Assembly (NCBI RefSeq): GCF_042652645.1
Contig: NZ_JBHSGU010000002.1
Span: 1,860,001-1,924,000, forward strand
DNA length: 64,000 nucleotides
Direction: 5' to 3'
Source: Glaciecola siphonariae
GTDB lineage: Bacteria > Pseudomonadota > Gammaproteobacteria > Enterobacterales > Alteromonadaceae
Below, one piece after another: positions 17,827-26,775 of this stretch. The position numbers and the translations under genes were made by a program. The notes below the pieces were generated by a model that saw only the letters and a program-made list of their open reading frames with translations, had not been told where the DNA came from and searched no databases. Position 1 is the stretch's first letter. Every line of letters starts with the position of its first letter.

Positions 17827-18698
17827 CCTCTCCCGATGCCATCATTAAAGATGTTATTACTGAAGAAAACATAAGATTTTATGCACAATCAGGCTACCTG
17901 ATCGCACCGGATGCCCTTTTGCCATCTAACATTGAGGCTTTGAATGAGGATATAGTGGATATTTTACGCGGTAAACGCGGTGAAATAGAGGGTTTAGCAA
18001 CTGTACAAGCAAATGACAGCGATGACATTGCCTGCATTCGCCGATACGCTGCTATACATTTTCCGCATAAGCTGTCGAATCTTATAAAGGATTTTGCCAA
18101 GCATCCAAAAATTATTGAGGTATTACGCGCCACCGTTAGCCAAAATCTTAAGTGCTTACAATCGATGTTTTTTGTGAAAGCGCCGGGTAAGAAAGGGCAA
18201 GCTTGGCATCAAGATGAATACTTCATTCCTACACGTGACAAATCTCTTACCGGAGCTTGGCTAGCTTTAGATGATGCGAATGAAGAAAACGGATGTTTAT
18301 GGCTTATTCCAGGCTCTCATAAGGATGGCGTAATACGCAGACGAATCGAAAATACTAATGCGGCTTTTGCAGATACTGAAGTGGCCGACATTTACCCTTA
18401 TGAGCCATCTGACTTCGTAAAAGTAGAAGTTAAAAAAGGCGCAATTGTGTTTTTCAATGGATATTTGCTGCACATGTCTTTGCAAAATACCTCTAAAAAC
18501 TGCTTTCGCCGCGCCTTGGTATTTCACTATAGCAGTGCACAAACCATGCTGCCTTGGAATCTCGATGGGCGCATACCACATACCCACGACTATCGAGACA
18601 TTTTTATAGTCGCAGGTGAAGACCCATATGCCTTTAAAGGCACCGAAGAACTCGCTAAACCCTTTATACGCGCAGATAAGTTAGACTTTTCGGTTTAA
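17823..18698 (+). CDS. Phytanoyl-CoA dioxygenase (PhyH) family protein
   Basis: 291 residues of the Fe(II)/2-oxoglutarate oxygenase superfamily. The facial triad is visible: His and Asp in WHQDEY and the distal His in YLLHMSLQNTS, with a 2-oxoglutarate-binding Arg candidate in RRALVFHY. The DANEENGCLWLIPGSHK block is typical of bacterial PhyH proteins. These hydroxylate small metabolites, and the substrate cannot be read from sequence. It is translationally coupled (ATGA overlap) to the sugar-type regulator, so a carbohydrate-derived or osmolyte substrate is a guess. A cytoplasmic location is expected because no signal peptide is present. Confidence 0.85.
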   Translation: MTSPDAIIKDVITEENIRFYAQSGYLIAPDALLPSNIEALNEDIVDILRGKRGEIEGLATVQANDSDDIACIRRYAAIHFPHKLSNLIKDFAKHPKIIEVLRATVSQNLKCLQSMFFVKAPGKKGQAWHQDEYFIPTRDKSLTGAWLALDDANEENGCLWLIPGSHKDGVIRRRIENTNAAFADTEVADIYPYEPSDFVKVEVKKGAIVFFNGYLLHMSLQNTSKNCFRRALVFHYSSAQTMLPWNLDGRIPHTHDYRDIFIVAGEDPYAFKGTEELAKPFIRADKLDFSV

Positions 18699-18934
18699 TA
18701 CCGCCGAGAGTTTGCTATGCCCTGCTATTACAAGCCAAAGCAAAGAACTAGCTCAATCAAGAACGCCATGTTGAGAACACAAAATCCATGCAATGACCGC
18801 TAACATAATCGGTATTGAATAAGCTTAATTTGTCTTATTCCCTTATCCCTCATTATTAGCTAAATTAGTAAACAATTAAGTTAATAGGTCGATAGCACTT
18901 AAGCGATAATTTTTAAGTATTTGTATTGAGCCAT

Positions 18935-18954
18935 ACAAAGATACGTATCTTTGT
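18935..18954. promoter_or_regulatory. 20-bp perfect palindrome, candidate operator
   Basis: ACAAAGATAC followed directly by its reverse complement GTATCTTTGT gives a 20-bp self-complementary site, 38 bp upstream of the TTG start of the PAS-GGDEF-EAL gene. Its size and place fit a dimeric repressor or activator site. The protein that binds it is unknown. Confidence 0.5.
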
Positions 18955-18992
18955 GCTAATTGATTCGTGATCTTAACCAATAGGTAAGCCAC

Positions 18993-21224
18993 TTGCTGAC
19001 TAACAACAAACCTAAAGTACCTAAGAAGTGGACAGACAAACGCTACCTTGCAAAAGACTGTGTGTTTGCTAACGATGCTCGCTTTCTTGCACTTTTTCAT
19101 GCTTCCCCTGTCCCTTTCGGCATAACAGATACGAGTGGAAAAATTCATGCGCTCAACGCCGCTTTTGTGCAAACTATTGGCTACGATCTTAAAGAAATAG
19201 AATCCCTAGATGACTGGTGGCCAAAAGCGTATCCCGACCCTGACTACCGACAAAAAATTAAAAACGAATGGGCTGAGCGCCTGACTGTTGCTATCCAGAA
19301 CAAAAAAGACTTTGAACCATTAGAAGTCGTGATTACTTGTAAAAACAAGAAGAATCTAGTGATGTTTGCTGTTGCTACCCCACTTGCGTTTTTGGGAGAA
19401 GACGCCTTTTTAGTCACCTTTGTTGATGTGTCAGATGTGAAGAGGGCGAGGACAAAAATAGAAGACCTGAGTGATTGCTTGATGTCCACTAGCTCTGTGT
19501 TATTGGAGCACAAACAGCAGCTAGAACTAGAGCGTCAAAAAGTGTTTGATAACGAAGAGCGCATGCGCCTAGCCTTAGAAGGAGCCAATGACGGTCTTTG
19601 GGATTATAATGCTGCCACCGACACTGTCTACTATTCGCCACGTTATAAATCGATGCTGGGATACGCTGACGATGAACTGGAGAATAAAAAGGAAACTTGG
19701 GAGCAACTACTCCATAGTGAAGATAAGGCAGAAGCAAAAGCAAGTATCAATAGATTTCTTGAGCATCCGGACAGTCACTACCAACATGAATTTAGAATGC
19801 TTCACAAGCAAGGCCACTTTGTAAACATTCTTTCGCGAGCCTTTGCGGTAAAAGACAGCGCCGGAAATATATCAAGAATAGTTGGCACACATGTCGACAT
19901 AAGCAATCAAAAGGCGATTGAAGCGAAGTTACAGTATCAATCAAGCCACGACTCTTTAACCGGACTCATAAATCGAAGAGAATTTGAAAAGCGTGCAGAC
20001 GAATTAGTACACCGTGCTCAGCAACAAAAGACCGTTCACGCGCTTTGCTATTTAGACCTTGATCAATTCAAACTTGTAAATGATACATGTGGCCACATCG
20101 CCGGCGACGAATTGCTTTGTCAATTAAGTCGAGCCCTCGAAAAACAAATAAAGCCAAATGACACCCTAGCGCGATTGGGCGGTGATGAATTTGGTGTATT
20201 GATGCAAGACTGCACGGTAGAAGAAGCTTCATACCGCGCCACTCTTTTGCACGAGGTGATACGTGATTATCAATTTGTATGGGAAAAACGTAGTTTTAGA
20301 ATAGGCTCAAGCATCGGTTTGGTTGTTATCAATCAGGACTCGGGTGGATTTTCTGAGCTACTAAAAAAAGCAGATGCTGCATGCTTTATGGCGAAAGATA
20401 AGGGCAGAGACTGTATTCATATTCATGATGAGAACGATGTTGATTTAAAGCACAACCATGGGGAAATGGAATGGGCAAGTAGGATTACCACTGCATTGGA
20501 TGAAAACAAGTTTTGCTTATATTGTCAGGAAATTCAGGCAATCAATGGCAGTGCATTTAAGCATTATGAGCTGCTCATCAGATTGCGGGGAGACGATGGT
20601 AAAACTATACCACCTGGCGCATTTTTACCAGCCGCAGAGCGATTTAACTTAGCGAAAAAAATCGATAGATGGGTTATCGATGAAGCTATTAAAACCCTGG
20701 CAGAAAATAAATCGATATTTAACCGCTTAGCACTGATTTCAATCAATCTATCTGGTCAATCCCTTGTAGATGAAAGTTTGGCAGATTATGTCATCGGGCA
20801 ACTTGAGCAATTAGATGGTCATCATACAAAAATCTGTTTTGAAATAACAGAAACCGCGACTATCTCCAATTTGGCCGTCGCCACTATTTTTGTCAACAAA
20901 CTCAAACAATTCGGCTGTAAATTTGCCTTAGATGATTTTGGGAGTGGTTTATCGTCATTTGGATATCTTAAAAACTTATCGGTCGACTATTTAAAAATAG
21001 ACGGTATTTTTGTTAAAGACATCGTAGAAGATCCTATCGACCGGGTTATGGTTAAATCAATTACTGATACCGCAAGAGTTATGGGATTAAAAACGGTAGC
21101 TGAATTTGTTGAAAATGATGAGATTAAAGCCATCTTGCAAAACATTGGCGTAGACTATGCTCAGGGTTATGGGGTCCATGTACCTGAAGCATTTGAGAAT
21201 ATCATCGAGCAACTTAAAGCATAA
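18993..21224 (+). CDS. PAS-PAS-GGDEF-EAL c-di-GMP protein
   Basis: 743 residues without membrane segments. Two PAS domains (about residues 28-150 and 185-310, the second with a PAC tail ending GTHVDISNQK) lead into a GGDEF domain with intact RLGGDEF. The inhibitory-site position holds KPND rather than RxxD, so product inhibition may be absent. The EAL domain reads ELL in place of EAL but keeps the Glu, the Asn in SINLS, EITET, DDFGSG and KID, so phosphodiesterase activity is possible. It is probably a cytoplasmic redox, light or ligand sensor controlling c-di-GMP. The TTG start is supported by AGGTAA six bases upstream. Confidence 0.9.
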   Translation: MLTNNKPKVPKKWTDKRYLAKDCVFANDARFLALFHASPVPFGITDTSGKIHALNAAFVQTIGYDLKEIESLDDWWPKAYPDPDYRQKIKNEWAERLTVAIQNKKDFEPLEVVITCKNKKNLVMFAVATPLAFLGEDAFLVTFVDVSDVKRARTKIEDLSDCLMSTSSVLLEHKQQLELERQKVFDNEERMRLALEGANDGLWDYNAATDTVYYSPRYKSMLGYADDELENKKETWEQLLHSEDKAEAKASINRFLEHPDSHYQHEFRMLHKQGHFVNILSRAFAVKDSAGNISRIVGTHVDISNQKAIEAKLQYQSSHDSLTGLINRREFEKRADELVHRAQQQKTVHALCYLDLDQFKLVNDTCGHIAGDELLCQLSRALEKQIKPNDTLARLGGDEFGVLMQDCTVEEASYRATLLHEVIRDYQFVWEKRSFRIGSSIGLVVINQDSGGFSELLKKADAACFMAKDKGRDCIHIHDENDVDLKHNHGEMEWASRITTALDENKFCLYCQEIQAINGSAFKHYELLIRLRGDDGKTIPPGAFLPAAERFNLAKKIDRWVIDEAIKTLAENKSIFNRLALISINLSGQSLVDESLADYVIGQLEQLDGHHTKICFEITETATISNLAVATIFVNKLKQFGCKFALDDFGSGLSSFGYLKNLSVDYLKIDGIFVKDIVEDPIDRVMVKSITDTARVMGLKTVAEFVENDEIKAILQNIGVDYAQGYGVHVPEAFENIIEQLKA

Positions 21225-21300
21225 TAAATATTTAAGCACATCAGCCCTTACTCAATGGGTGCGTGAGGCGCTAGTTCTTGAGTATACCGACAGCAAAACG

Positions 21301-21328
21301 AAAAAACCCAAGCAAAGCTTGGGTTTTT
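21301..21328. terminator. Bidirectional rho-independent terminator
   Basis: A 10-bp stem (AAACCCAAGC, loop AAA, GCTTGGGTTT) has A and T runs on its two sides. It lies between the GGDEF-EAL gene and the convergent HDOD gene and can serve both. Confidence 0.85.
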
Positions 21329-21353
21329 AATCGTTTTCTTACCTGTTCACATG

Positions 21354-21395
21354 ACTTTATTCGCCACACTTTATTCGCCATACTTTATTCACAAC
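21354..21395. repeat. Three tandem 14-bp repeats
   Basis: ACTTTATTCGCCAC, ACTTTATTCGCCAT and ACTTTATTCACAAC stand in exact register downstream of the HDOD gene and past the terminator. The first two copies differ by one base. No function is visible; replication slippage could change the copy number. Confidence 0.75.
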
Positions 21396-21446
21396 AATAA
21401 AGTCTTCATCTTCGGTGTGTAGGCTTAGATGTATAGGTCTGTAGGC

Positions 21447-22280
21447 CTATGCAAATAAGGCTTTTGCGTTGTCTCTTAGGTCTTGGAACTCTGGTGTTTG
21501 TAGCTCGTCAATATCATTAAATACGCCGCGCTGCGCCGCTGCTGTTAACACATCGTCAGGTTTATCGACCAAGCCTGCTAGCGCTGCGCCCACTCGCACA
21601 AAGTCAATGTAGCTTATTTCAGGCTTTACATACTCGGGGTTGCGCCAGTGCTCTGCACATTCAATAAATACGTCATTAAATTTCCATTCGCGCATAATAC
21701 TGCCACCAATCCGACCGGCTAGTTTGTCAATTGCCACGTCTAAAAACGTAGGGTTAGCAAACACACTGTCGTGACGTTCAGCTTCGGTCAGTACCGGCAA
21801 GGCGCCGATATCAGCTACCAAAGCTGACAGCGTCATGGTATCTATGCTTAAGTCTTTCTTTTTTGTTGCGCGCTGATAGAGCGCCATTACCGCCATTGCG
21901 TTGCCCACAATGTTAATAATATCGGTCCACTTTTTTGCCATGTATTTTTTTACAATCTCGTTTTTCGACACAAACAGTTGCTCCATGGCCAAAGCGGTAG
22001 CAATGTTTTTAACCTGCGCAAGGCCTATGCGCGTAACTGCCTGCGAGGTTGAGGTCACTTTTATCTCTCGGCCTAAATAGGCAGAGTTTGAAATCTTAAT
22101 CATTCGCGCGCTCAAAGATGGGTCTTGGCCAATTACGTCAGCCATTTTAAGCAGATTGATGTTGGGATCATCCGCCGCTTTACGCACTTTCAGCGCGATA
22201 GCAGGGAGGGTGGGCAATACAAGAGTGTCATTATTTATTTTTTCAACCAATATGGTCAGAAGTGCGTTTTGAGTAGACAT
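21447..22280 (-). CDS. HDOD domain protein
   Basis: 277 residues; an HDOD domain fills most of the protein (LPTLPAIALKVRKAADDPN, IGQDPSLSARMIKISNSAYLG, VTRIGLAQVKNIATALAMEQLF). HDOD proteins resemble HD phosphohydrolases but lack the metal-binding residues and usually act in signalling or cell-cycle and motility control. The gene is convergent with a c-di-GMP enzyme, which may be coincidental. It starts at an ATG 110 bp after hinT ends and is probably a separate unit. No additional domain is seen at either end. Confidence 0.85.
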   Translation of the reverse strand: MSTQNALLTILVEKINNDTLVLPTLPAIALKVRKAADDPNINLLKMADVIGQDPSLSARMIKISNSAYLGREIKVTSTSQAVTRIGLAQVKNIATALAMEQLFVSKNEIVKKYMAKKWTDIINIVGNAMAVMALYQRATKKKDLSIDTMTLSALVADIGALPVLTEAERHDSVFANPTFLDVAIDKLAGRIGGSIMREWKFNDVFIECAEHWRNPEYVKPEISYIDFVRVGAALAGLVDKPDDVLTAAAQRGVFNDIDELQTPEFQDLRDNAKALFA

Positions 22281-22389
22281 GTAAAGGCCTTAATTTCCTA
22301 TTTTCGAATGTGTATTAAAGTCCTTTTTTGCGCATAAATTACGCAATTGCGTCCATCGCAGTCAAATGTAAAACCGTAATCGACTCACC

Positions 22390-22755
22390 CTACTCCACTT
22401 TCAGCTTTTGCTGATAAGGCGGCCATCCGAGCGGCTTACCTGCTAGCACATGCAAATGAATGTGATAAACAGTCTGCCCACCATCTTGATTACAGTTCAT
22501 AACGGTTCGGTATCCCTGCTCTGCTACACCTTTTTGTTGCGCAATACGTGCTGCAACTCTGTGCATATAACCTACAACAGCCTCATCTTCTGGGCCGATG
22601 TCGTTGGTAGTAGCAATTGGCTTTTTAGGAATCACCAAAAAATGTATTGGGGCTTGCGGGTTAATATCAGAAAACGCGAGCACCCTGTCGTCTTCAAATA
22701 GTATATCGGCAGGGATTTCTTTTTTAATAATTTTTGTGAAGATAGTTTCTGACAT
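22390..22755 (-). CDS. hinT: HIT-family purine nucleoside phosphoramidase HinT
   Basis: 121 residues, very like E. coli HinT (119). It opens with SETIFTKIIKKEIPADI, has the QAPIHFLVIPKKPI strand and ends with the catalytic histidine triad HIHLHV, preceded by GGQTVYH. It hydrolyses AMP-lysine and other nucleoside phosphoramidates in the cytoplasm. It lies 57 bp downstream of uppP on the same strand and may be the last gene of the folB-folK-uppP unit. Confidence 0.95.
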   Translation of the reverse strand: MSETIFTKIIKKEIPADILFEDDRVLAFSDINPQAPIHFLVIPKKPIATTNDIGPEDEAVVGYMHRVAARIAQQKGVAEQGYRTVMNCNQDGGQTVYHIHLHVLAGKPLGWPPYQQKLKVE

Positions 22756-22812
22756 TTTTCAATCTCGCTAGAGGCTAATAATCGAACAATATATTAATAC
22801 TATACTTTGTGC

Positions 22813-23613
22813 TTAGGCGAAGACAAAAAACAACAGTACAACACCCAAAATAAGCCGATAAATAACAAATGGCAACATACCTATGCGTGATATCCAGCTT
22901 AAGAATAAATGGATACACAAATATGCGGCTGCGAACGAAAACGCAGCGCCATATAGCAGCGCAGTCCAATCAACTGCGTGCTGCGCTTCAACTAAATCTA
23001 GCGCAGAAAATAGCCCGGCAGCCATAATAATAGGCATCGACAGCAAGAACGAAAAACGCGCAGCTGACTCTCGGTCTAAACCCAGTAACAAACCCGCGGT
23101 CATGGTAACACCAGAGCGAGACGTGCCCGGAATAATCGCCATTGCCTGTGCAATGCCAATCAATACTGTATCTTTAAGCGTAATTTTATCAATAGACTTT
23201 TTCTGCGATGCCTTTGCATCTGCGTACCAAAGCGCTAAGCCAAACACAATAGTTGTGGTAGCAATGATTAATGCCGAGCGAGCGTTCAGCTCAATCCAGT
23301 CTTTCATCAAAAAACCAAATAACCCAGCGGGAACGGTCCCTATTATCACAAACCACGCCAAACGGCTGTCGCTGGTTTGCTGCTTGGTAAATCCGCTTTG
23401 TAGCCACGCCATTAGTAAGCGAACAATATCATCACGAAAATAAATCATCACCGCGAGCAGGCTGCCGACATGCACGGCTACATCAAACGCCAAACCGTGA
23501 CTACGCCAGCCTAAGATTTGCTCTGGCAAGATTAAATGGGCCGAGCTAGAGATGGGTAAAAACTCTGTAAGGCCCTGAATGATCGCTAAAATAATAATTT
23601 CATATATCGTCAT
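22813..23613 (-). CDS. uppP: Undecaprenyl-diphosphatase UppP
   Basis: 266 residues, the usual size, with about eight membrane helices. The two active-site motifs are visible: LTEFLPISSSAHLIL near residue 20 and PGTSRSGVTMTAGLLLG in the second half. The enzyme recycles undecaprenyl pyrophosphate on the periplasmic side for cell-wall synthesis, and overexpression gives bacitracin resistance. It starts 3 bases after folK ends, so it is co-transcribed with folate genes. Confidence 0.96.
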   Translation of the reverse strand: MTIYEIIILAIIQGLTEFLPISSSAHLILPEQILGWRSHGLAFDVAVHVGSLLAVMIYFRDDIVRLLMAWLQSGFTKQQTSDSRLAWFVIIGTVPAGLFGFLMKDWIELNARSALIIATTTIVFGLALWYADAKASQKKSIDKITLKDTVLIGIAQAMAIIPGTSRSGVTMTAGLLLGLDRESAARFSFLLSMPIIMAAGLFSALDLVEAQHAVDWTALLYGAAFSFAAAYLCIHLFLSWISRIGMLPFVIYRLILGVVLLFFVFA

Positions 23614-23616
23614 GAT

Positions 23617-24132
23617 CTATGGTGCACTCCATGCATACTCAACCGGCCACAGTCGCTGAGAGGTTTTATCATAGTCTTGCCACATCTGGGCATAAGACTT
23701 TTTGGTTACGGGGTGTATATGGTCGGGAACAATGTCCGCCATAGGCTGCAGCACAAAAGCGTTATACTCAATTTCTGGCCGCGGTAAAATAATGGGCGTC
23801 TCACACACTTTGTCATCAAATGTGAGCAGATCTAGGTCGAGGGTGCGTGGTGAAAACTTTTCGGCTTGACGCTGACGACCGCAGTTTTGTTCAATATCTT
23901 TGAGGGCTAAACAAACCTCATCCACACCCAGGGTAGTGTGGGCCATCGCGACCAAATTATAAAAATTATCGCCGCTAAACCCCACCGACTGGCTCTCATA
24001 TACCTTCGAGAGACTGAGTTCTCCAAAGCATCTAAACATTTGATTCAGCCCAAGCGCTGTATTCTCTTCTTTATTAATGTTCGACCCAAGGCTTACTAAA
24101 ATACAGTGCCTTGTTTGCTGCGTACTATTCAC
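23617..24132 (-). CDS. folK: 2-amino-4-hydroxy-6-hydroxymethyldihydropteridine pyrophosphokinase FolK
   Basis: 171 residues. Family signatures are LVSLGSNI near the N-terminus, the ENCGRQR-like IEQNCGRQRQ, the RTLDLDLLTFDD metal and nucleotide motif and LPRPEIEYNAFVLQP. It transfers pyrophosphate from ATP to the pterin in folate synthesis. The start is a GTG that overlaps the folB stop (TAGTG), a sign of translational coupling. The next gene, uppP, follows after 3 bases. Confidence 0.95.
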   Translation of the reverse strand: MNSTQQTRHCILVSLGSNINKEENTALGLNQMFRCFGELSLSKVYESQSVGFSGDNFYNLVAMAHTTLGVDEVCLALKDIEQNCGRQRQAEKFSPRTLDLDLLTFDDKVCETPIILPRPEIEYNAFVLQPMADIVPDHIHPVTKKSYAQMWQDYDKTSQRLWPVEYAWSAP

Positions 24133-24488
24133 TACATCGGCCTTTCACGACAAAAACATACGCCTACATTATCGGCGTTATCTAAAATATCGGGTTTGGT
24201 CAGGGTAAGCTCTAGTTTATCTACAGGAAATTCAGCAAAAATAGCATCAACCATAGCTTGGCCAAGCGCCTCAAGCAGCTTAAAAGAAGCCTTGTCAGCT
24301 ATGTCAGACAAACGTTCGGCTATTTTGCCGTAATCAAGGGTGTCGTTCACGTCGTCTGACTGACCTGCCTTGTGCAACTGTGTATAGAGCACAAGGTCTG
24401 CCAATACTCGCTGTTTTTGATGGCGCTCAAAGTCGTATACGCCAATGAGTGAATACAGCGTGAGGCCCTGTATAATGACTTTATCCAC
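24132..24488 (-). CDS. folB: Dihydroneopterin aldolase FolB
   Basis: 118 residues matching the small tetrameric aldolase: IQGLTLYSLIGVYDFERHQKQ, DTLDYGKIAERL, KLLEALGQAMVDAIF and the Lys-containing ELTLTKPDI. It cleaves dihydroneopterin to the FolK substrate and glycolaldehyde. It is the first gene of the folB-folK-uppP operon and divergent from plsY, with about 100 bp between them for promoters. Confidence 0.95.
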   Translation of the reverse strand: MDKVIIQGLTLYSLIGVYDFERHQKQRVLADLVLYTQLHKAGQSDDVNDTLDYGKIAERLSDIADKASFKLLEALGQAMVDAIFAEFPVDKLELTLTKPDILDNADNVGVCFCRERPM

Positions 24489-24591
24489 GTTTTAGCTTCC
24501 ACTTTACACAACGGCAAAATGCGCATTCGCAATTCGGCCTTGGTTTTAGTAATCTTAAAGCAAGTGTATCGCGAATAAGGCAAGCAAGTAC

Positions 24592-25221
24592 ATGACAACA
24601 TGGATTGTTTTTTTTGTGGTTGGCGCCTATCTCGGCGGGTCAATCTCAAGTGCCATATTACTATGCAAGGCCTTTGGCTACCCAGACCCGCGCACCAAAG
24701 GCTCTGAAAACCCGGGCGCAACTAATGTGCTGAGAGTAGCCGGTAAGCCTATCGCATCATTAGTCCTTGTATTCGACGTACTCAAAGGCGCTCTGCCTTG
24801 CTATTTAGCATTTATCATGGGCTTGTCTGAATTTGCCATTGGCCTGATTGCGATTGCCGCCTGCATAGGCCACATGTATCCAATTTTCTTTGCTTTTAAA
24901 GGCGGTAAAGCCGTGGCAACAGCCCTTGGCGCGATGCTGCCAATGGGCTGGCCGCTGGCATTAGCGCTTGTTTGCACGTGGCTGCTAAGCTATCGGGTAA
25001 CACGATACTCATCGGTAGCTGCCCTTATCACGGTTGGCTTAGCGCCCATTTATACTTATATTTACAAAGCCCAGTTTACCCTTGCAGTATCCATGCTCAG
25101 TTTGCTAATTGTTGTAAAACATCGAAGCAACTTAATACGCCTAATAAAAGGGCAAGAGTTAAAACAGACACGGCTGCAACAGCCGCATGCTGAACCAGCA
25201 GCGAGCGACACAGAGAAGTAA
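24592..25221 (+). CDS. plsY: Acyl-phosphate glycerol-3-phosphate acyltransferase PlsY
   Basis: 209 residues with about five membrane helices and the PlsY motifs: GGSISSA near the start, KGSENPGATNVLR, the DVLKGALPCY loop and the FKGGKAVATALGAM phosphate-binding region. It makes lysophosphatidic acid from acyl phosphate in the inner membrane. The C-terminal tail after the last helix is hydrophilic and slightly longer than in E. coli. It converges with tsaD, leaving only 6 bases between the stop codons. Confidence 0.95.
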   Translation: MTTWIVFFVVGAYLGGSISSAILLCKAFGYPDPRTKGSENPGATNVLRVAGKPIASLVLVFDVLKGALPCYLAFIMGLSEFAIGLIAIAACIGHMYPIFFAFKGGKAVATALGAMLPMGWPLALALVCTWLLSYRVTRYSSVAALITVGLAPIYTYIYKAQFTLAVSMLSLLIVVKHRSNLIRLIKGQELKQTRLQQPHAEPAASDTEK

Positions 25222-25227
25222 AATCGC

Positions 25228-26241
25228 TTAAATGGCTTGTAGCGAATCTAGCGGCCAGCGCGGCATGGCTTTTTCGTGTAATGGCGTGGTCTCACCGGCC
25301 ATCAGGCGCTGACAACCTGCATAGGCAATCATCGCGCCATTGTCGGTGCAATATTCAAAGCTTGGATAAAACACCTTAAAACCATCTTTTTTACTGGCCG
25401 CTTCAAAGCTCAATCGAAGCTGTTTATTTGCAGCAACTCCGCCCGCCATAACAATGGTTTTATGTCCAGATTGCTTTAAAGCTCGGCGACATTTTATCAA
25501 TAGTGTATCGATGACAGCCTCTTCAAAGGCCTTGGCAATATTTGCTAGCGTTTGAGGCTGCTTGTCACAACTGCGTATGGTGTTGGCAGCAAAAGTTTTT
25601 AGCCCGCTGAAACTAAAATCTAGTCCTGGACGGTCGGTCATTGGGCGCGGAAATGCGTAGTGTCCGCTTTCACCTTGCTCGGCGAGTTTAGCTAACAAGG
25701 GGCCGCCTGGGTAGTCCAAGCCAAGCAGTTTGGCGGTTTTATCAAAGGCCTCACCGGCGGCATCGTCTACCGACTCCCCCATCACTTCATATTGTCCAAT
25801 TCCGCGAACATTTACGAGCATACTGTGACCACCTGACACTAACAGAGCCACAAACGGATACTGCGGCGCTGGGGTATCTAGCATCGGCGCGAGCAAATGC
25901 CCCTCCATGTGATGCACCCCCACAGTAGGGACTTCCCACGCGTATGCCAGCGCCCGCGCCATAGACGAGCCAACTAAAAGCGCACCAATCAAACCCGGTC
26001 CGCGCGTATAGGCAATGCCAGAAATATCGGTTTTGTTGAGCTTTGCGGCGGCCAATGTGCGCTGCACTAGAGGCACAATTTTGCGAACGTGATCGCGCGA
26101 GGCAAGTTCAGGCACCACTCCACCGTAGTCGGCATGAAGCTTTACCTGACTATAAAGCTCATGGGCTAGCAGGCCATGCTCACTGTCATAAATTGCAATA
26201 CCCGTCTCATCACATGAGGTTTCTATGCCTAATACCTTCAT
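25228..26241 (-). CDS. tsaD: tRNA N6-threonylcarbamoyladenosine synthase subunit TsaD
   Basis: 337 residues, as in E. coli TsaD (YgjD/Gcp). It begins MKVLGIETSCDETG, carries the metal-binding HHMEGH motif, the VSGGHS ATP loop, GEAFDKTAKLLGL, FSGLKT and GGVAANK. With TsaB, TsaC and TsaE it places the essential t6A modification on ANN-decoding tRNAs. It is divergent from rpsU, an arrangement conserved in gammaproteobacteria. Confidence 0.97.
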   Translation of the reverse strand: MKVLGIETSCDETGIAIYDSEHGLLAHELYSQVKLHADYGGVVPELASRDHVRKIVPLVQRTLAAAKLNKTDISGIAYTRGPGLIGALLVGSSMARALAYAWEVPTVGVHHMEGHLLAPMLDTPAPQYPFVALLVSGGHSMLVNVRGIGQYEVMGESVDDAAGEAFDKTAKLLGLDYPGGPLLAKLAEQGESGHYAFPRPMTDRPGLDFSFSGLKTFAANTIRSCDKQPQTLANIAKAFEEAVIDTLLIKCRRALKQSGHKTIVMAGGVAANKQLRLSFEAASKKDGFKVFYPSFEYCTDNGAMIAYAGCQRLMAGETTPLHEKAMPRWPLDSLQAI

Positions 26242-26539
26242 TTTATTGTGTCTTCTCGTAATTTGGGGGGCAAACTGCTTGCCTTAAACCGTGGTTTGCA
26301 TCCTTGGCCCAAAGCCTTGGCTGAAACCAACTCATGGCGAAATTATACAGGCGAAATTCGTCCATGGGTCAAATATCTGCTTTTTTTGCGATATCTACCC
26401 ATTAAATCGCGATTCAGGACTTTACACCTGCATTCAGAAAGAGTACTATTTCGCACCATTTTTTAGCCCGGGTAATTAAATTAACGTATCAATTACCTAT
26501 GTCTACCCGGTTGATTTAATTTCTGAGGTGAGTAACTAA
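26242..26539. other. Divergent promoter region between tsaD and rpsU
   Basis: This gap of 298 bases contains no convincing gene; the small plus-strand frames in it lack family features. It must hold the promoters of tsaD and of the rpsU unit. The rpsU ribosome site (GAGGTGA, eight bases before the ATG) is strong. A tsaD promoter candidate is listed separately. Confidence 0.6.
26342..26372 (-). promoter_or_regulatory. Candidate sigma-70 promoter for tsaD
   Basis: On the minus strand TTGACC is followed by a 19-bp spacer and a perfect TATAAT box. Transcription would start about 95 bases before the tsaD ATG. The spacer is longer than the ideal 17, so this is tentative. Confidence 0.4.
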
Positions 26540-26755
26540 ATGCCAATTGTTAAAGTAAGAGATAACGAACCGTTTGACATCGCATTACGTCGATTCAAGC
26601 GTTCATGTGAAAAAGCAGGTGTACTGTCTGAAGTACGTCGTCGCGAGTTTTTTGAAAAGCCAACTTGGGAACGTAAGCGCAAGAAGGCTGCTGCCAAGAA
26701 ACGTCACATGAAAAAATTGGCGCGTGAGAATGCTCGCCGCGTTAAGTTATACTAA
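26540..26755 (+). CDS. rpsU: 30S ribosomal protein S21
   Basis: 71 residues, highly basic, beginning MPIVKVRDNEPFDIALRRFKR and ending RVKLY as in E. coli S21. It helps base-pairing of mRNA with 16S rRNA during initiation. In E. coli rpsU-dnaG-rpoD form the macromolecular synthesis operon. Here a terminator follows rpsU directly and a yqeY-like gene is inserted before dnaG, so coupling is looser. Confidence 0.98.
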   Translation: MPIVKVRDNEPFDIALRRFKRSCEKAGVLSEVRRREFFEKPTWERKRKKAAAKKRHMKKLARENARRVKLY

Positions 26756-26775
26756 GCTTAATTCGCACTGTTCTC

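Noticed and set aside
22883..23443. 186-codon plus-strand frame opposite uppP
   Set aside because: It lies wholly within uppP on the other strand and has low-complexity composition with no family motif.
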